Below are positions 22,080-34,565 of a DNA stretch of 64,000 nt, in pieces. The notes beneath the pieces are model-generated. The model made no database searches. It saw only the letters and a list, made by a program, of their open reading frames with translations, and was not told the origin of the DNA. Both the position numbers and the translations under genes were made by a program. This DNA is from Calocera cornea HHB12733 (taxonomy: Eukaryota > Basidiomycota > Dacrymycetes > Dacrymycetales > Dacrymycetaceae). The DNA lies in the NCBI GenBank assembly GCA_001632435.1, contig KV423914.1, positions 286,749 to 350,748 of the forward strand. The letters are read 5' to 3'. How positions within the stretch are numbered: the first letter of the stretch is position 1; each line of letters starts with the position of its first letter.

Positions 22080-22547
22080 GTGCCCGGAGATGTGCAAGTA
22101 CTGTAGTGGGTTGGCGCTCAAGGCACGGGACAGGGTTCACATAGCGATGCGCATACACGAGGCTGTCGGAGGTCGTGCGCGTCCTGTCCCGGCGGCACGA
22201 ACCTCAACGGCACATGGCCCATTGACAATTTAGATTTCGCCTAACTTAACCCAATGTGACAATGTTGTTTAATTCAGATAGCATAGAACGCAGCATGGAT
22301 TTGTACAACAAAGGGCATGCTATGTAACAGTACACGTGTCACCTTCAGAGTTCGAAAAGCGCACTTCGTGTCTACACATATGAAAGGAAGGGGCAGCGAC
22401 GGTGTAGTGGGCGAGCGGGGCGAAGTATAATCCGGTACATGAGGGCGGTGTGATTCGTGAGCTTGCAAAGAATAATGCGATGCTGTGCTTCATAGAAAGA
22501 AAGGGAGGAGGAAACGCTGGGAATCAAAGATCGCAAAAGACCGCGTG
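22080..22547. other. Intergenic region between MDM10 and the kinase
   Basis: About 470 bases carrying the MDM10 promoter and the kinase 3' end. No coding frame, repeat or RNA gene was recognised. Confidence 0.5.
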
Positions 22548-25167
22548 CTATAGGCGCATTGGGCTGCCCGGATCGTCTGCATGTTCACCCATCACGGGCT
22601 CCCTGCTCAATGGGCTGGGCTCTGTCTTCTTGTGCCGGCGCCCAAGAAGCGTTGCGTTACCCATGTCGAGCTCGAAATTGTTGCCTGTGTTGGCTTGACG
22701 TCGCTGTTTGCCGCCACGGTCGCGCTGACCAGCCCGACCCTCGTACAAGGCTGCTTCAGCCTGCCGCCGGTCCGCGCCGCCAGCGGCATAATGACGCTGC
22801 TGTTGCTGAGGCTGAGGCTTAGTGCCTTGTTGTTTGTTGCGAGCGTCCTCGACAAGCGCAGCATCATGGGCAACCTCGTTCTCGTCATCCTCGTTCAGAT
22901 TGGCCAGGAAGCCGCGCACACCTGCACCGCCAGGACCGTTGTATGCACGCCTGCGTGCACCTTCTTCCTCCATGCGGTGGACTGCGTAAGTGACGTCGAA
23001 AGCCTCCTTGAGCGTAGCCAAACCGGGTGAACGGCCCTCGCGACCTCCGCGGCCACGAGCTTCCATGAGAAGTGGTGAATCAATGGGCATATTGTTACGA
23101 GGTGGGGCAAGGGTATCGGGGGTAGGGGCGGGGATAGGAGCGGGCGCTTCATTGCACCAGGGGTGAGCAAGGAACTCGTCGATAGTGTACCTCTGAGCAG
23201 GGTCAACGCAAAGAAGGTGGGTGATGAGATCCTTGGCTGAAGATGATGGTCAGCACACGGAATTGGCTTGTACCGCGAGGAGGAACTGACCAGAAGCACT
23301 GATATCATCCCACCAAGGACTGAGGAAAGTGTAGTAACCTCTCGCAACCTTCTCCGTGAGCACGTTGATGCTCTCGTCGTAGAAAGGAGGGAAGCCACAG
23401 AGAAGCGTGTAGAGGACACATCCCATAGCCCACATGTCGACACTTTTGCTGTATCTTTCATCCTTGACGATTTCTGGTGCAGTGTAGCCAACGGTGCCAC
23501 ATGGCGTCATCGTCTCCTCGTTCCATACGACCTTGGATAGACCAAAATCGGCAATTTTGACACGGCCAATTCCTCCACCACCGACGCCGGGAATGAACTC
23601 GCCTTCATCCTCCTTTTCTTCGTCATACTGACGAGTAACAGGATGCTTGGAGGGAATGATGGGAATGCGATCAAACAGGAGGTTCTCGGGCTTGATGTCA
23701 CTATCCGAGAAGCCAGCGTTCAGGGTGTGTGGAATGGACGTCAACGAATACGCTCACCGATGAACAACGCCACGCTCTTCGTGCAGATAGCGGATGCCAT
23801 GTGCTACTTGGAGGATGACGTGCCGGGAGAGATTCTCGCTGAAGTAGGTCAATTTGACACTGCATTGGCCCTGTCAGTGACACCAAGATGGATGACGTCA
23901 TGAGCTTCTTACATCTGGTGGAACAGTTCGCCTCCTTCCATTACTGAAATGGAGCGTGAGCGAGTGGCAATATAGGGAACCCATTGACGTACGCTCTAGC
24001 ACCAGGAAGTAGTGCTCTTCGGATTCGGAGAACGATATGAGCTTCACGATGCCAGGGTTAGAGATGCCGCGCATGATCTGCACTTCTTTGAGGATGTTGG
24101 CACGCTGTGTGCATTGTGTCAATGAACCAATTCAAATAGCACGGAGAGCCGCAAAAGTGGAACGGATGGAACAAAGATGGTGACAATGGATCAGGAACGG
24201 AAAGGAATGGGTCTCACCTCCGTCACGCGCGGCCGCTTTTTGAATTGAGGGTTGAGATGCTTGCTTTGGTCCTGTAATGTGCAGATGCATCGAGAGAAAA
24301 GAGAAGGGCCACGCGCGTCGGCGGTCAGCGGTTGATCCTGGGCTGCGAAAAAAAAAAGGACAGAACAAAAGTGCGTCCATAATTGGAACGCGGAAGAAGG
24401 GGAAAGGCTTATGAGAGCGGAAGAGGACTTGCCTGCGTCGAATTCAACTCGAACTTACGAACGACCTTCACGGCCACTCTTTGGCCGGAGGTTGTATCGA
24501 CGGCTTTGTAGACGTTCGAAAATGCGCCGCTACAAGCGAGTCACAATGAAAGGAGGGAAAACGTGGTGAAAGATACCAAATGTCGCAGAAAAAAGAGGAG
24601 AACGGGGCACATTCGTCAGCATATATTCAGGTTACTCCGGAGGGTGCGGTGCCTGGCCGCAGAAGACTCACTCTCCCATCTTGTCGAGCAGCTTGAAGCG
24701 CTCAAGACCCTTGTACTGGGGCATTTTGTTCTTGGCCTCCCGCTCTTCTCGTACAATCTGCTCAGCGGTGTGGCCGTAACGGTTATCCTTTTGACCGTAG
24801 CCTTCGCGCTCGCGGGCGTCTTCCTGCCGTTCGCGCTGTACCTCGCGTTCCACACGACGCTGCTGCTCCTTCGTGGCAGCCGATGACGCCGCCTGTGCGT
24901 TTGCTGGACAGAAGACGGTGTTAGCGGGCCCGTAACAATGCGGCAGATGGAGGCGTGCTTACGGGACGTTGTCTCTGAAGTGGCAGCGGAGCGGTCGCCA
25001 GCGCGCGGCTGGTCTTTGCCGTGTTTCCCGTGGCGGATGAGGTCTGTTAGTGGGCAGGTGTAAGTGAGCCAGCGCGAGGCGGAGGGGAGGGACGGGGCAT
25101 GGGGATGAGGATGAGGAAGGGTGGACGTACTCTTGAATGTCTCCATCACGGTAGTCCCTGCAGGCAT
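22548..25167 (-). CDS. Ser/Thr kinase, Srk1/Rck2-like (CAMK group)
   Basis: MAPK-activated kinase of the stress (Hog1/Sty1) pathway by family. Ten exons (25167-25131, 25043-24963, 24903-24672, 24529-24433, 24271-24218, 24104-23993, 23943-23913, 23859-23758, 23700-23291, 23236-22548) give 614 residues. The kinase domain has GDGAFSNVYKAV (glycine loop near 116), VAVKVV (Lys138), VVHRDIKPEN (catalytic Asp250), and ADFGL (300-303). A loop of about 45 residues between HRD and DFG (HPVTRQYDEEKEDEGEFIPG) is typical of Rck/Srk1. The activation segment reads TPCGTVGYTAPE. The intron after 24433 has a GC donor. The tail is disordered and Gln/Arg-rich. The start at 25167 precedes a short exon and is plausible but not proven. 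Confidence 0.9.
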
Positions 25168-26821
25168 TCTCGTGCGCGGTTGCGACGGTATATCACCGAG
25201 GGAGGGCGGAAGAAAGTGGGCGAGCGAGGCTGTCTGGGAAGGGAGAGGGCGATGACGAGGGGGAGGGAGCGAGAAGGAGAGGGAAAAGACGGAAGGGATC
25301 GATGATGTGATGCGGTGCTGGAGGGCAGGGACACGAGACTGCTGACGAGGGCAAGGCTTGCGGGGGAGTTTAAAGGTCCAAGCACGGTCAAATTAGGTCG
25401 TTCCCGTGTTCGGCGATCCGGCCAGATAGAAGACAAGCTTGCACCCCAAAGTGGACAATAAGGGCGCGAAACCGAACCGAAGCTGTCTGCTTGCGGGTGG
25501 AGCGAGGATATGGAATGCCAAGGGAAGAGAGTGTCGCCTTGTGCAAGTCTGATAACGGCGCGTTGAGAGGAGGTCGACGACGGTGTGAAGGCCGGCGCGG
25601 AGGGGAGGACGGAGGGAGGGAAAGGGTGAGTGGGGGATGACGGGTCGAAGTGATTAATACTGGTCAGGCTCGGAGGGAGAAGGGACCCGACCGACTGTGC
25701 CCTTTGCTGTGCGACCGGAAGGGGGACGCGCAGGGGTGAGCGAGCGCGCGGAGTGAATGCACGAGCCTGTGGCTGAGTTTCGCATGAGGTCAGTGACGTA
25801 CCATTCTGCCTCCGTTCGATGCGAAGCAGCATTTCCACACCGTGATGTCATGTCTCGGACTAGTAAACAATATCCGGCTGGAATGTCCCTCGTTAGAGCT
25901 GCAATAGGGATGGATGCTGCATACATATACACGGCCTCACATCCGCGTTGCCTTTGTTCCTGTCCACCGCCCCATGTTAGTCCGGGGCTTGCAGCGCAAG
26001 TAATCAATACACTGGTCCCTTCCGCACATGACCAGCGATTTCTATCATCAGAAGGTGGCTACACAGTTCCCTGGACCCTTAGCTTCAGCTCTATTCTCCA
26101 GCGGTTCGTTGTTCGAGCGAGTTCTACACGAGTTCAAGCGCCACTTTGCCGTAGATTGGCAAGTGGTCGCCCGTCGTCAGGGACATACGTGATCCCGCAC
26201 GACCCGCTCGGCAGAGTGGGCGGTCCGATCTCTCTTTCAGCGCAGGGGTCGTTAACCCGGAAACCAGTCTCCGCTTCGTAACTGCAGCCACATGTGCTCT
26301 GTTGAGTAACCATATTTGGAAACATCAGCAAATGACTTCCCAGAATAGTCGAGAAGATGTCATCTTCCATGACGCTAGTGCATTGTCATCTCAGCGTAGG
26401 GGACCTGCTTCCGTCGGCATTGTGACCCTCCATGTCGCACGCAGACGAGCCCCGCGGCAGCGCCCGATCGTGCACCTTCTGGCGCAGCGCTGGCAAGCCT
26501 GTTTGGGAGATGCACAGCAGCACCGAACGGTGGAAACAGAAGAATGAAAGACAGGGAGTGTCGGCGAAGCGCCACGCTTAACGCCACATACGAGCCTGCA
26601 ATGCCTGGGAATCTGCTCCATCCCATCGAATCGGGGCCCCAAATTCTACTTAGGTATTGGTGTTGCGACCTGGGGTTACTAACCGCCCACGGAGTGTACC
26701 TGACATGAATAATAAGGCAGCCGCTGAGGGAGCGCCCATTGTAGATAGCATGAACCATATGCATAGTCTCGTCTAATCACATATGGACGTAGTCGACATG
26801 AAATCCTCACGCGCAACACCA
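25168..26821. other. Gene-poor interval before RPL9
   Basis: About 1.65 kb between the kinase start and the RPL9 stop, both on the minus strand. Long frames have Pro/Arg/Ser-rich, frame-dependent translations with no motif. A short tail at 26124-26174 resembles the end of an endonuclease/phosphatase domain (see separate entry). Otherwise nothing was recognised. Confidence 0.5.
26124..26300 (-). pseudogene. Possible fragment of an endo/exonuclease-phosphatase gene
   Basis: The minus strand near 26174-26124 reads TGDHLPIYGKVALELV then stop. The DHLPI(V)xGKV motif followed by a short strand and stop is how many endonuclease/exonuclease/phosphatase proteins end. About 50 further open codons precede it with no other motif. 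A remnant or a coincidence are both possible. Confidence 0.2.
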
Positions 26822-27510
26822 CTAGTTCGCAGTGTCGACAGTCGTCTTCTCGGAGACGTAGATACCGTCAAGGAACTTTCGGATATCCTTGTTGCGCACC
26901 CGGCATGCACCCTGGATGGACGCAGCTGCAGCCGAAGATGAGTACACAACAAACCAGAACGCCGATAGGACAAAACACACCTGATTGCGAAACGTTCTCA
27001 ATATCATTTCCCTGCAGCACCAGCTCATCCTTCTGCGCCTTCGACTCCGCTATTGTCACGCCATCAAGCATGGTAACGTGTCGAACAATCTTCTCTCCAA
27101 GGAAGTTACGAATCTCAACGGACTTGCCGCCGTCGCCGATAATGGTGTTGATAGGGAAATGGGCGTATACGGCACGCATTTTGTAAAGGAAACCCTGTAG
27201 CACGGTGTAAGCAATGAGTAATAACAGATGGAGGACGCAGGTTGCACACCTTGGTCACCCCAGTAATCATGTTCTCGATCAAGCTCTTCACTGTCCGCAG
27301 GCAAGCAACGTGCTTTCTGCCGCCTTGCCACACCTGGAGGAGTACGCGGTTGTCCTTGGAGGACTTGACGAGCACGATGTCCATGTTGATATGGCGGACA
27401 TTCTTCTTCAGAGTGCCGCGAGGACCGGTGACGGTGATCAGCCGGGACTTGATCTCGACGGTCACGCCCTCCGGGATGGTGAGCTCTTCGGTGGAGAGGA
27501 CGTCGCGCAT
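26822..27510 (-). CDS. RPL9: 60S ribosomal protein L9 (uL6)
   Basis: Large-subunit ribosomal protein near the factor-binding site. Exons 27510-27250, 27194-26981 and 26925-26822 give 192 residues, the usual length. Clear motifs: [29 protein letters not shown] (across the first intron), [51 protein letters not shown]. The ATG gives [16 protein letters not shown]. The upstream minus strand has donor- and acceptor-like sites, so an intron in the 5' untranslated region is possible. Head-to-head with PCF11. Confidence 0.97.
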
Positions 27511-28034
27511 CTGGTGCGCAAGCGAAAGTCAGAGAATGCTCATGTCCGATGTCCGCTCGCGCTCCTCGGTGCTCAGGCACCTCCATCCAGCCCATCGCCC
27601 ATCCATCCAGTCCAAATCACACGTCCCTCCTCGTTCCAGATATCCACACGCCCTCGTGCATCCCTCCAGAGTCCGCCAACGACGAGAAAAGAGGTACTCA
27701 CTTTGATGTGTTGTTGTCGAGACCGGCGTTGGCGCTGAGGACGACCTCTTGGACGACTTTCTGGCCCTTAGATCTCGGACGCAGAATTGGGGTAAATTGC
27801 TTCCTGTGCTTCCATGGCCTGCCCTGAGTAACGGAACCTATGAGACCCGACGGTGGCGGTTACGACGCAACTCATCTCTCAGCTCCTAACCACCACCGCA
27901 GGAATTGCATTGCTACGTGTCTGACGTCCGTAAGAAGAAGACTTCCGATTGAGCGCTCTCCCAGCAACCGTGAATCAGTTCTCTTATCTTGCTTGTGCGC
28001 GAGAGAGGGACTGGGATCTTGGACAACTCAGCAG
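27511..28034. promoter_or_regulatory. Bidirectional promoter of RPL9 and PCF11
   Basis: About 520 bases separate the two start codons. A minus-strand donor-like AGTGAGTAC near 27695 and an acceptor just before the RPL9 ATG could mark a 5'-leader intron. Confidence 0.4.
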
Positions 28035-30533
28035 ATGAGCACGACGATGTATCAGCACCCCGGATATGCTCAGCCTGGATACCCGCAACAGCAATACCCC
28101 CAAGGGTACCTCCCACCGCAGGCAGCGCCATATTACGGCCAGCCTCAGTATAACGCTTATGACCCTGCCGCATTCCATGCCTTCTATCGTGAGCAGTTGC
28201 GACAGCTGGTGCAGAACTCAAGACCGGTGATCCAGCAGCTTACTCAACTGGCGATCGAGAATTTGGGTCGGATGGGGCGCGTAGTGGCGGACAGCATCGC
28301 CGAGTACATTCGCAATGTGAGTATTGTCTCTTCTTTCCTTCGTTATCCACAAGTGGATACATCTACTCTCGTGCCCCCAGCGTTGCGTCGTAGTACGATA
28401 GCGTAGTATAGTCGTTCAAGTCATTGGCAGTGATAGCGCGCTGCCTGTAGCGATGTGGGCAGTTGTCCTCTACAAGCGCAGCTCGTGCCATCCAGTGTAC
28501 AGCTGTGGTTGCCCACTCTGTACCTGCTTGGACTTAGAACCACTTGCCTTCGTTCTTCCTGTTATGCTCGGGTTTCGCGTTCCACGCGGGACCTTGTAAG
28601 TTCTCGGACCAAGACTGACCTAACTTCTTTTAGGCACCGGTACAGGTCAAGCTTCCAGCATTCTACCTGATGGATAGCATCACCAAGAATTGCAATCCGT
28701 ATGTTCCATTGTTCGGGCCCGTGGTCAAGGATCTTTTCCTTCAGTCGGCACGTATGGTGGATCCTCAGACCAGGCAGAAGTTATGCGAGATGTTGGTGAC
28801 GTGGCGGAACGGCGGTCCCAACCAAACACCGTTGTTCGGCGGACAGGTTCAAGAAGCCATCGAAAGGGAGATTTGGCCTGAATCCGAAAACAATGTGAGT
28901 GCATCCCGTCGTCCACCCAGGCGTCGTCCTGTGTTCTCACAAGCGATGAAGCGATATGGTAATCGTCGCGGAGGACCATCATACCCGACTCAGTCTCAGG
29001 TCCTCACCGAACTTGAAGTGTTATTGGCGCTGAAGGAAAAGGCGTACCAGGAAACCCCCTACGATGCGGAGCTACGTGGACAGATCGACGCGTTGTTTCA
29101 AGTAAGCAAACTCATGGCGAATCATGTTATCGTATACTTACCCTTCGCTTCAGCTTCGTACTATGGTTCAGGCATCTGGTGTGACGCCTAATGAACTGTC
29201 GGATATCCTTTCCAGTATCAGATCTCTTGCTAAGAGTATTGCTGTCCCTGTCGCTCAACCTCCCCCTCCTGCCCCGCAACCCGCCCCTGTACCCTACCAT
29301 ACGCCGCAACCTGCGCCCTTTTTCCAGGCCCCGCCACCCACCGCTGCAGCACCTCCATTGTTACCTTCGGATCTCTCTGCGCAGCTCGCCGGACTGGCAA
29401 ACCTTGCCGCACCGCACGTCGCCCAGAATGCCGCTCCTGCGGCTGCCGCCATGCCTGACCTAAGTTCACTGTTTAAGTCCCTTGTTGCCGCTGGCATCGT
29501 CCCCTCTTCAGCTCCAGCTTCTGTGCCTGGACCTACAGCACCTCCGGTTGATATCCAGGCTGAGAAGCAGGCGACTCCTGACCATGATATGGATGAACAG
29601 CTGGAATATGAGAGACGCATCTTGGCCATCGACATCAAGCTGACGAGTTCGGATCTCATGAGGCACGTCACATTCATTATACCCCTTTTCACAATGCTAA
29701 CTAGTGTTCAGGGAGAGAACGGCAGTTATTTCGCTTTTGTACGACCGACAAAGCACGCAGTGCAAGCAATGTGGCCTCCGGTTCCATGACAATGTCAAGG
29801 GCAAGAAAGCTTACCAAGATCACCTTGACCAGCATTTCAGGCAGAACAATCGAGCCAGCCAGCAGATCGGGAGAGGATACAGTCGGAGCTGGTTCATTGA
29901 TGCAGATGTGAGAAGTACCACCAATATTGGATGTACCATTACTGACATCTGCTGCAGGATTGGGTTCATGATAGTTTGACCGACACCGGCGATCGCCTAC
30001 ATGAACACAAAGTCGGGCGATCAAGCGAAGCCGTCGCGAAGAAGAGGAAGGAGCTCGAGAAGTCATTCGTCGTTATACCTCCTGGAGAGGATACCAAACC
30101 AAGGTTCTGTCCCATTTGCAAGGAGCAGCTGAAGACGGAATTCTTGGAGGACGAGGAGGAATGGGTGTGGCGCAACGCAGTGGAGCACAAGTCTACCGTA
30201 GGTGCACTTGCGCCCGCTCCTGCATGTCGATGGCTGAGAATCGGTCAGATCTACCATGCTACTTGCCACGCCGATGCGCTCTCCGCGAGTCTCGCGAATC
30301 GCCTGAGAGCGGAAACCACAGGAAAGAGCAGCAGTCGGGCTGTGACACCAGAACGCGGTTCCGGTACGCCGCAGCCCCAGATTGGCAATGTCAAGACAGA
30401 GGCCAACGGATCCATTGCTACGGCCGGTGCAAAGCGCAAGACACAGGATGATGATGACGACGTGAGTGGTGTCCGCGTCAAGCTGGAGGATGTGGAGCCA
30501 CCATTGAAGAAAGCCCGACCTTCTTCCCCTTGA
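28035..30533 (+). CDS. PCF11: mRNA 3'-end cleavage and termination factor Pcf11
   Basis: Binds the phosphorylated polymerase II C-terminal domain and links pre-mRNA cleavage to termination. Seven exons (28035-28316, 28634-28894, 28952-29101, 29154-29662, 29712-29907, 29958-30197, 30249-30533) give 640 residues. A Gln/Pro/Tyr-rich start precedes the CID domain (about 45-170): FYREQLRQLVQNSRPVIQQLT, IENLGRMG, VKLPAFYLMDSI, NPYVPLFGPV. The middle has LTELEVLLALKEKA, then a Pro/Ala linker and a zinc site CKQCGLRFH (418/421). A second zinc pair is CPIC at 517-520 and then WVWRNAVEH. The exon 4 donor is GC. Intron 1 is 317 nt, far longer than its neighbours. The exon 3 start at 28952 is one of two in-frame options. 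Confidence 0.92.
28317..28633 (+). other. Long first intron of PCF11 with internal splice sites
   Basis: At 317 nt this intron is several times the local norm. Inside, a consensus donor (TTGTAAGTT) near 28596 precedes the real acceptor by about 37 bases, so a noncoding cassette exon ending there is possible; it would contain stops. Confidence 0.4.
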
Positions 30534-30822
30534 CCATACCTATTCACGTCGATTCCACGCATCACGATTTCAGCAAAGATACAATTGTACTTCTAGATCA
30601 TTGCAATGCTATATGTTCTGCTTTCAACCTTATGTTCCGAGTGTGTGCAGACGAGTGATTCCGACTCAGGTCCGGGACCCGCCACGTCGGCCTGAGACGC
30701 ACCGCGCGTACAGCCTTGATCAGAGGCGCGTCGCGCGCAGCGTAACCAGAACCCCGCCTCATGAATGAAAGTAGCACAACCAACTTGACTTCAACATCTC
30801 TGCTAAAGACTTTGTGCTCGCC

Positions 30823-32735
30823 ATGCCCTCTATAGCGAACGTCAGATGGGTAGTGGTATTGGCGCTCATACTCGATCTTCTAGGTACAGATTCGGTTACT
30901 ACTCGGTACGCGTTCGAGCTGCTGACCCGCGCTTCTTCGAGCAGCTTTTACCATTCCGCTGCCCCTCTTCCCGCGTATCATCGAATGGTACACTCAAAGG
31001 GAGCTTGGCGACGAGAACGGACTTCTCAGCCGAATTCTGACGTCGATCCGCACGTTCCAAACTATGCTGCATGGAAGCGCTCTGAATTCACGGCGACAAT
31101 GGGACATTGTGCTCCTCGGAGGATTCTTAGGCTCTGTTTTCTCGTAATCACGTTCAAGCGGATCCATCCAGGCTGTACCAATCTAACCACCGCTATAGTG
31201 TTCTTCAGTTCCTTGTCAGCCCATGGATCGGTTCTCTCTCGGGTACGTGAATCGCGATGTTATGACTTGGAGACCGTCTGAGACTTATCTGATTAGATGC
31301 ATATGGAAGGAAACCAGTGTTGCTGGTCTCCATGATCGGCAACATCCTTTCTGGGATAGTTTGGTAAGCACACACATGGCTGATTATATTGAGATCTAAT
31401 GGTATGACAGGATGAAATCGACATCCTTTGTGGGCACATGAGCTTGTACGAGGAATCAGAAGCTTATACTGCGGTAGATGTCGTTCCTTCTGGCACGGGC
31501 AATAGGCGGCTTCAGCGAAGGCAATGTTCAACTATCCATGTAAGTACTCCTGGACATGGGTGGATGTGTAATGACTTGAGAGCTGGAACAGTGCCATCCT
31601 GTCTGATGTGACCGAACCTGCCAAGCGTGGTCGTGCTCTTGCCCTCGTAGGTTTGGCATTCGCGGTCTGCTTCTCGACTGGTCCTGTCCTTGGAGCATAC
31701 TTTGCGCAGCGACCTTTCCCGTTGGTATTTGGACCGTTCAAGCATGCGGATCTCAACATATATGCAGCCCCTGCTGCGTTGACTATCGTCTTGCTTACGT
31801 TGGAGACTGTTTTCTTGGTCTTCTTCCTTCCAGAGACCAGAGGCTATGTGGTGCCGACATCAGGCACCGCTGCACAGGTGAAGTCAGCCACAACGGTAAG
31901 CTTGCGCTCTGAATAGTAGTGTACGGCTGATAACGTGTCTTTCCAGAAGGAAGTCGAAGTCGACGAAGACACAGGCTTCGTACATGTGCCCGCGGCTGCC
32001 GATCCGAGTGGAACGGTTCAGCAGCGGCTGAGCCTGCTCAACATTCTACGCTGGGTTCACTTTGCGTTCCTCAGTGTCTTCTCAGGCAAGTGACGGACTC
32101 ATTCCATGCGCACCATCGCTGATCAGAGATGTACAGGTGTTGAGTTCACTCTTACGTTCCTCACTTTCGATCTTTTCGACTGGAACAACTCTCAAAATGG
32201 AAAGATGCTTGCTTTCATCGGCGTTCTTAGCGCCTTGCTCCAAGGTGGGTACGTGCGACGTTCAATACATAAGATAGGCGAAGGCGTTATGGCGCGACGT
32301 GGGGTGCAAAGCTGCATTGCTAGCTTTGCTGTTCTGGCAGCGCTCCCACATGCCGGCAACTTCGGTCCGCGGCTGGTTTATGCGGCCGCCGTATGCCTAG
32401 CATATACTTCGGCGACCGTCGTCAACTCGCTCACCGCGTTGGCGTCGTTGCAGTGTGACGAGCCTTCTGCCGGTTCTTCCGGCCCCGATCCTCGACTGTT
32501 GAAAGGAAGGGCCCTCGGGGAGTTCCGGTCAGCGGGTCAATTGGGACGTGCACTTGGACCTCTTCTTGGTATGACTCAGTCCTGGACCCAAGTACCTGTG
32601 AGCTTACCTCCCTTTCCAGCATGCGCCGCCTATTGGACGGTTGGCCCTTCGTTCACTTACGCCAGCTCGGCATTGGCCATGATCGTTCTATCGTCTGCAA
32701 TGCGCGGGATCGCAATTAAGCCGAAGACGGAATAA
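30823..32735 (+). CDS. MFS transporter, DHA1/MFSD10-like
   Basis: Membrane transporter of the major facilitator superfamily, probably a drug or organic-anion exporter. Ten exons (30823-30883, 30945-31143, 31199-31242, 31297-31363, 31411-31429, 31478-31539, 31592-31895, 31947-32085, 32137-32568, 32620-32735) join in phase to give 480 residues. MFS signature segments are clear: WDIVLLGGFLGSVFSVLQFLVSPWIGSLSD, then DAYGRKPVLLVSMIGN in loop 2-3, SFLLARAIGGFSEGNVQLS, VTEPAKRGRALALVGLAFA, LPETRG, and FGPRLVYAAAVCLAYTSATVV. About 11-12 hydrophobic segments are visible. One exon is only 19 nt. The donor at 32086 is GC. The substrate cannot be inferred. Confidence 0.85.
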
Positions 32736-32837
32736 ACCAGCAATGTGTAGTTGGAATATATTGTAGTCCGTGCCTAATGCATCCGCTTCGTTTAGTCATA
32801 CAAGTTTTCCACCTGTCCTCCCTCCTGACGTGCAAAC

Positions 32838-34565
32838 CTACACAGCTGACAAAGGCTTCCATAGCCCTCTTGTTGTACCCTCGCTTCCAGACATACCCGA
32901 AGTGCTCATTGCTCTGGACCTGGCCCCACCACCTATTGGTATGGCCGCTACCGGTGGCGCACCGCTGTCCGTTGCGATAAGCAAGTATTTCCCCGGAGCC
33001 AGACCAAGGCTGGCAGAGGATGTTCTTGACCGAAGAATGACAGGATTTGCAACTGGGATGAGCGGTGCTGATTCAGTCGGCGCTGTCGGCTCTGACGTGT
33101 CTTCCTCCAGGATCACTCTAGGACGGTAGGTGAGGCAGAAGACACCTAGGAATGTCGTCACACAGCCGTAGAGAAAGGTTATGAACTGATGCAGTTGCAT
33201 ATTCTCGAAGTCACGGTAGAGTATGGCGGATCCGATAATGGCGGAAAGGTTGAAAAAGACGAACTGTGTTGGAACAACCACCTAGCGGAGGGTTAGCGTT
33301 GTAACCACTGTCAAGAGGGTACGTCCACGAACCTTGCTATCGAACTTCTGAAGTGCTCGATTGAGATATTTGATTTGACCTATCGCTGTGCCGGTGAGGA
33401 CAACGAGAAAAGGATAGGTGATCCATTCCTCGAAAATGGACAACCCTCTGAGGGTGAGCATGGAGCTCACGCCTTTTGTCGACAGAACGGTAAAGCCTCC
33501 TGCACATCGCTTGACTTCAGCTTACGACAATAATGAGAGCACAGAGATATTCACCGAATAACGCGCATAGACCCATATCTACCAGGACATGCTTCTTTCC
33601 AAACTCTTTGTTGGATAGATATATGAGACAGGATCCGGAGATAATGTAGATGATGGTATATGCAATAAATCCTGGTTGGAGTATCGCCTTGAGGAGCCCT
33701 TCAGGGGAGAACTGTATGTCGATCAGTTGGTGTGCAAGGTCGGTCGGGACAATTCTCTTACTCGGATATCATTGGACTCGCTAGAAGCAACGACAGTCAC
33801 TGCACCAATGATCGCAAGTGCGACCCCAAAGAGTTCGAGTTTGCGGAGTTGTTCATGCAATAACAAAGGCGCAAAGATACAGTTGGCAATGAGCGCAACC
33901 TGACCGGGAGTCAGCTTTAGATTCATTGATCGGGCGGAGATACGCACAGTTCCCAGCGGGGCAACAATAGAGGCTGGAGCATATGCATACGATAGGAAGT
34001 TGCCAGTCTCGCCCAACGTCATGAGCGTAAGCCCGATCCACCAAAGCTTGCTTCGCAAGTAGTGTCGTTGCTCGGGCTCCTTTGGTTCTTCCTGTTCTTC
34101 GTACTCTTCCTCATGTTCTGCAATGGAAGGAGTCCCCATAGAGTTGTAGCGTCGCATCGACGGACTACTGTCTCTCAGCAGGCGTGCTGAAGGAGAGTTG
34201 CGGTTCTCTGGCCGGTAGAAGACCCGCGGGTTCGGTCGACCATTCACAGGGCTTCCGGCTATGACAATCTTCGGCGCCTTGGGAGTGCCCATCGGGCTCG
34301 TACCTCGTTCTTCTGAAGGCGGGAAAGGGAAGGCGTGTGAGTTGCCGTTCTCCCCTGGAGCGGGTTGCTCTTCATCCACTCGCCCGTTGCCATTTCCATT
34401 GGCCTCCTCAGCACTCCCGTTCACCTCATCGAAGCCTGTGCCGTTCAGACGATGATGGGCAAGCTTTTGTACGTTGAGAGCGAGGCTGATTACAACATTG
34501 CCAGCGATGGCAACGCCGATGCCAATCCAAGAGACGGCAGTGTCGGGCTCCTCGACTAACAGCAT
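32838..34565 (-). CDS. NIPA-type magnesium transporter
   Basis: Polytopic membrane protein of the NIPA (DUF803) family, which carries magnesium across the plasma or endosomal membrane. Exons 34565-33948, 33899-33762, 33711-33555, 33499-33333 and 33281-32838 give 507 residues. Family motifs: WIGIGVAIAGNVVISLALNVQKLAH, WWIGLTLMTLGETGNFLSYAYAPASIVAPLGTVALI, LHEQLRKLELFGVALAIIGAVTVV, STKGVSS and VVVPTQFVFFNLSAIIGSAILYRDF. A loop of about 150 residues, Asn/Gly/Pro/Glu-rich, is inserted between the first and second membrane segments. The tail of about 80 residues is polar. It converges with the MFS gene; the stops are about 100 bases apart. It is divergent from SWT1, whose start is 125 bases away. 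Confidence 0.9.

Noticed and set aside
28895..28999. A 105 nt intron in PCF11 ending just before VLTELE
   Set aside because: A 57 nt intron ending at 28951 keeps phase and leaves YPTQSQVLTELE, which better matches the family block before this helix.
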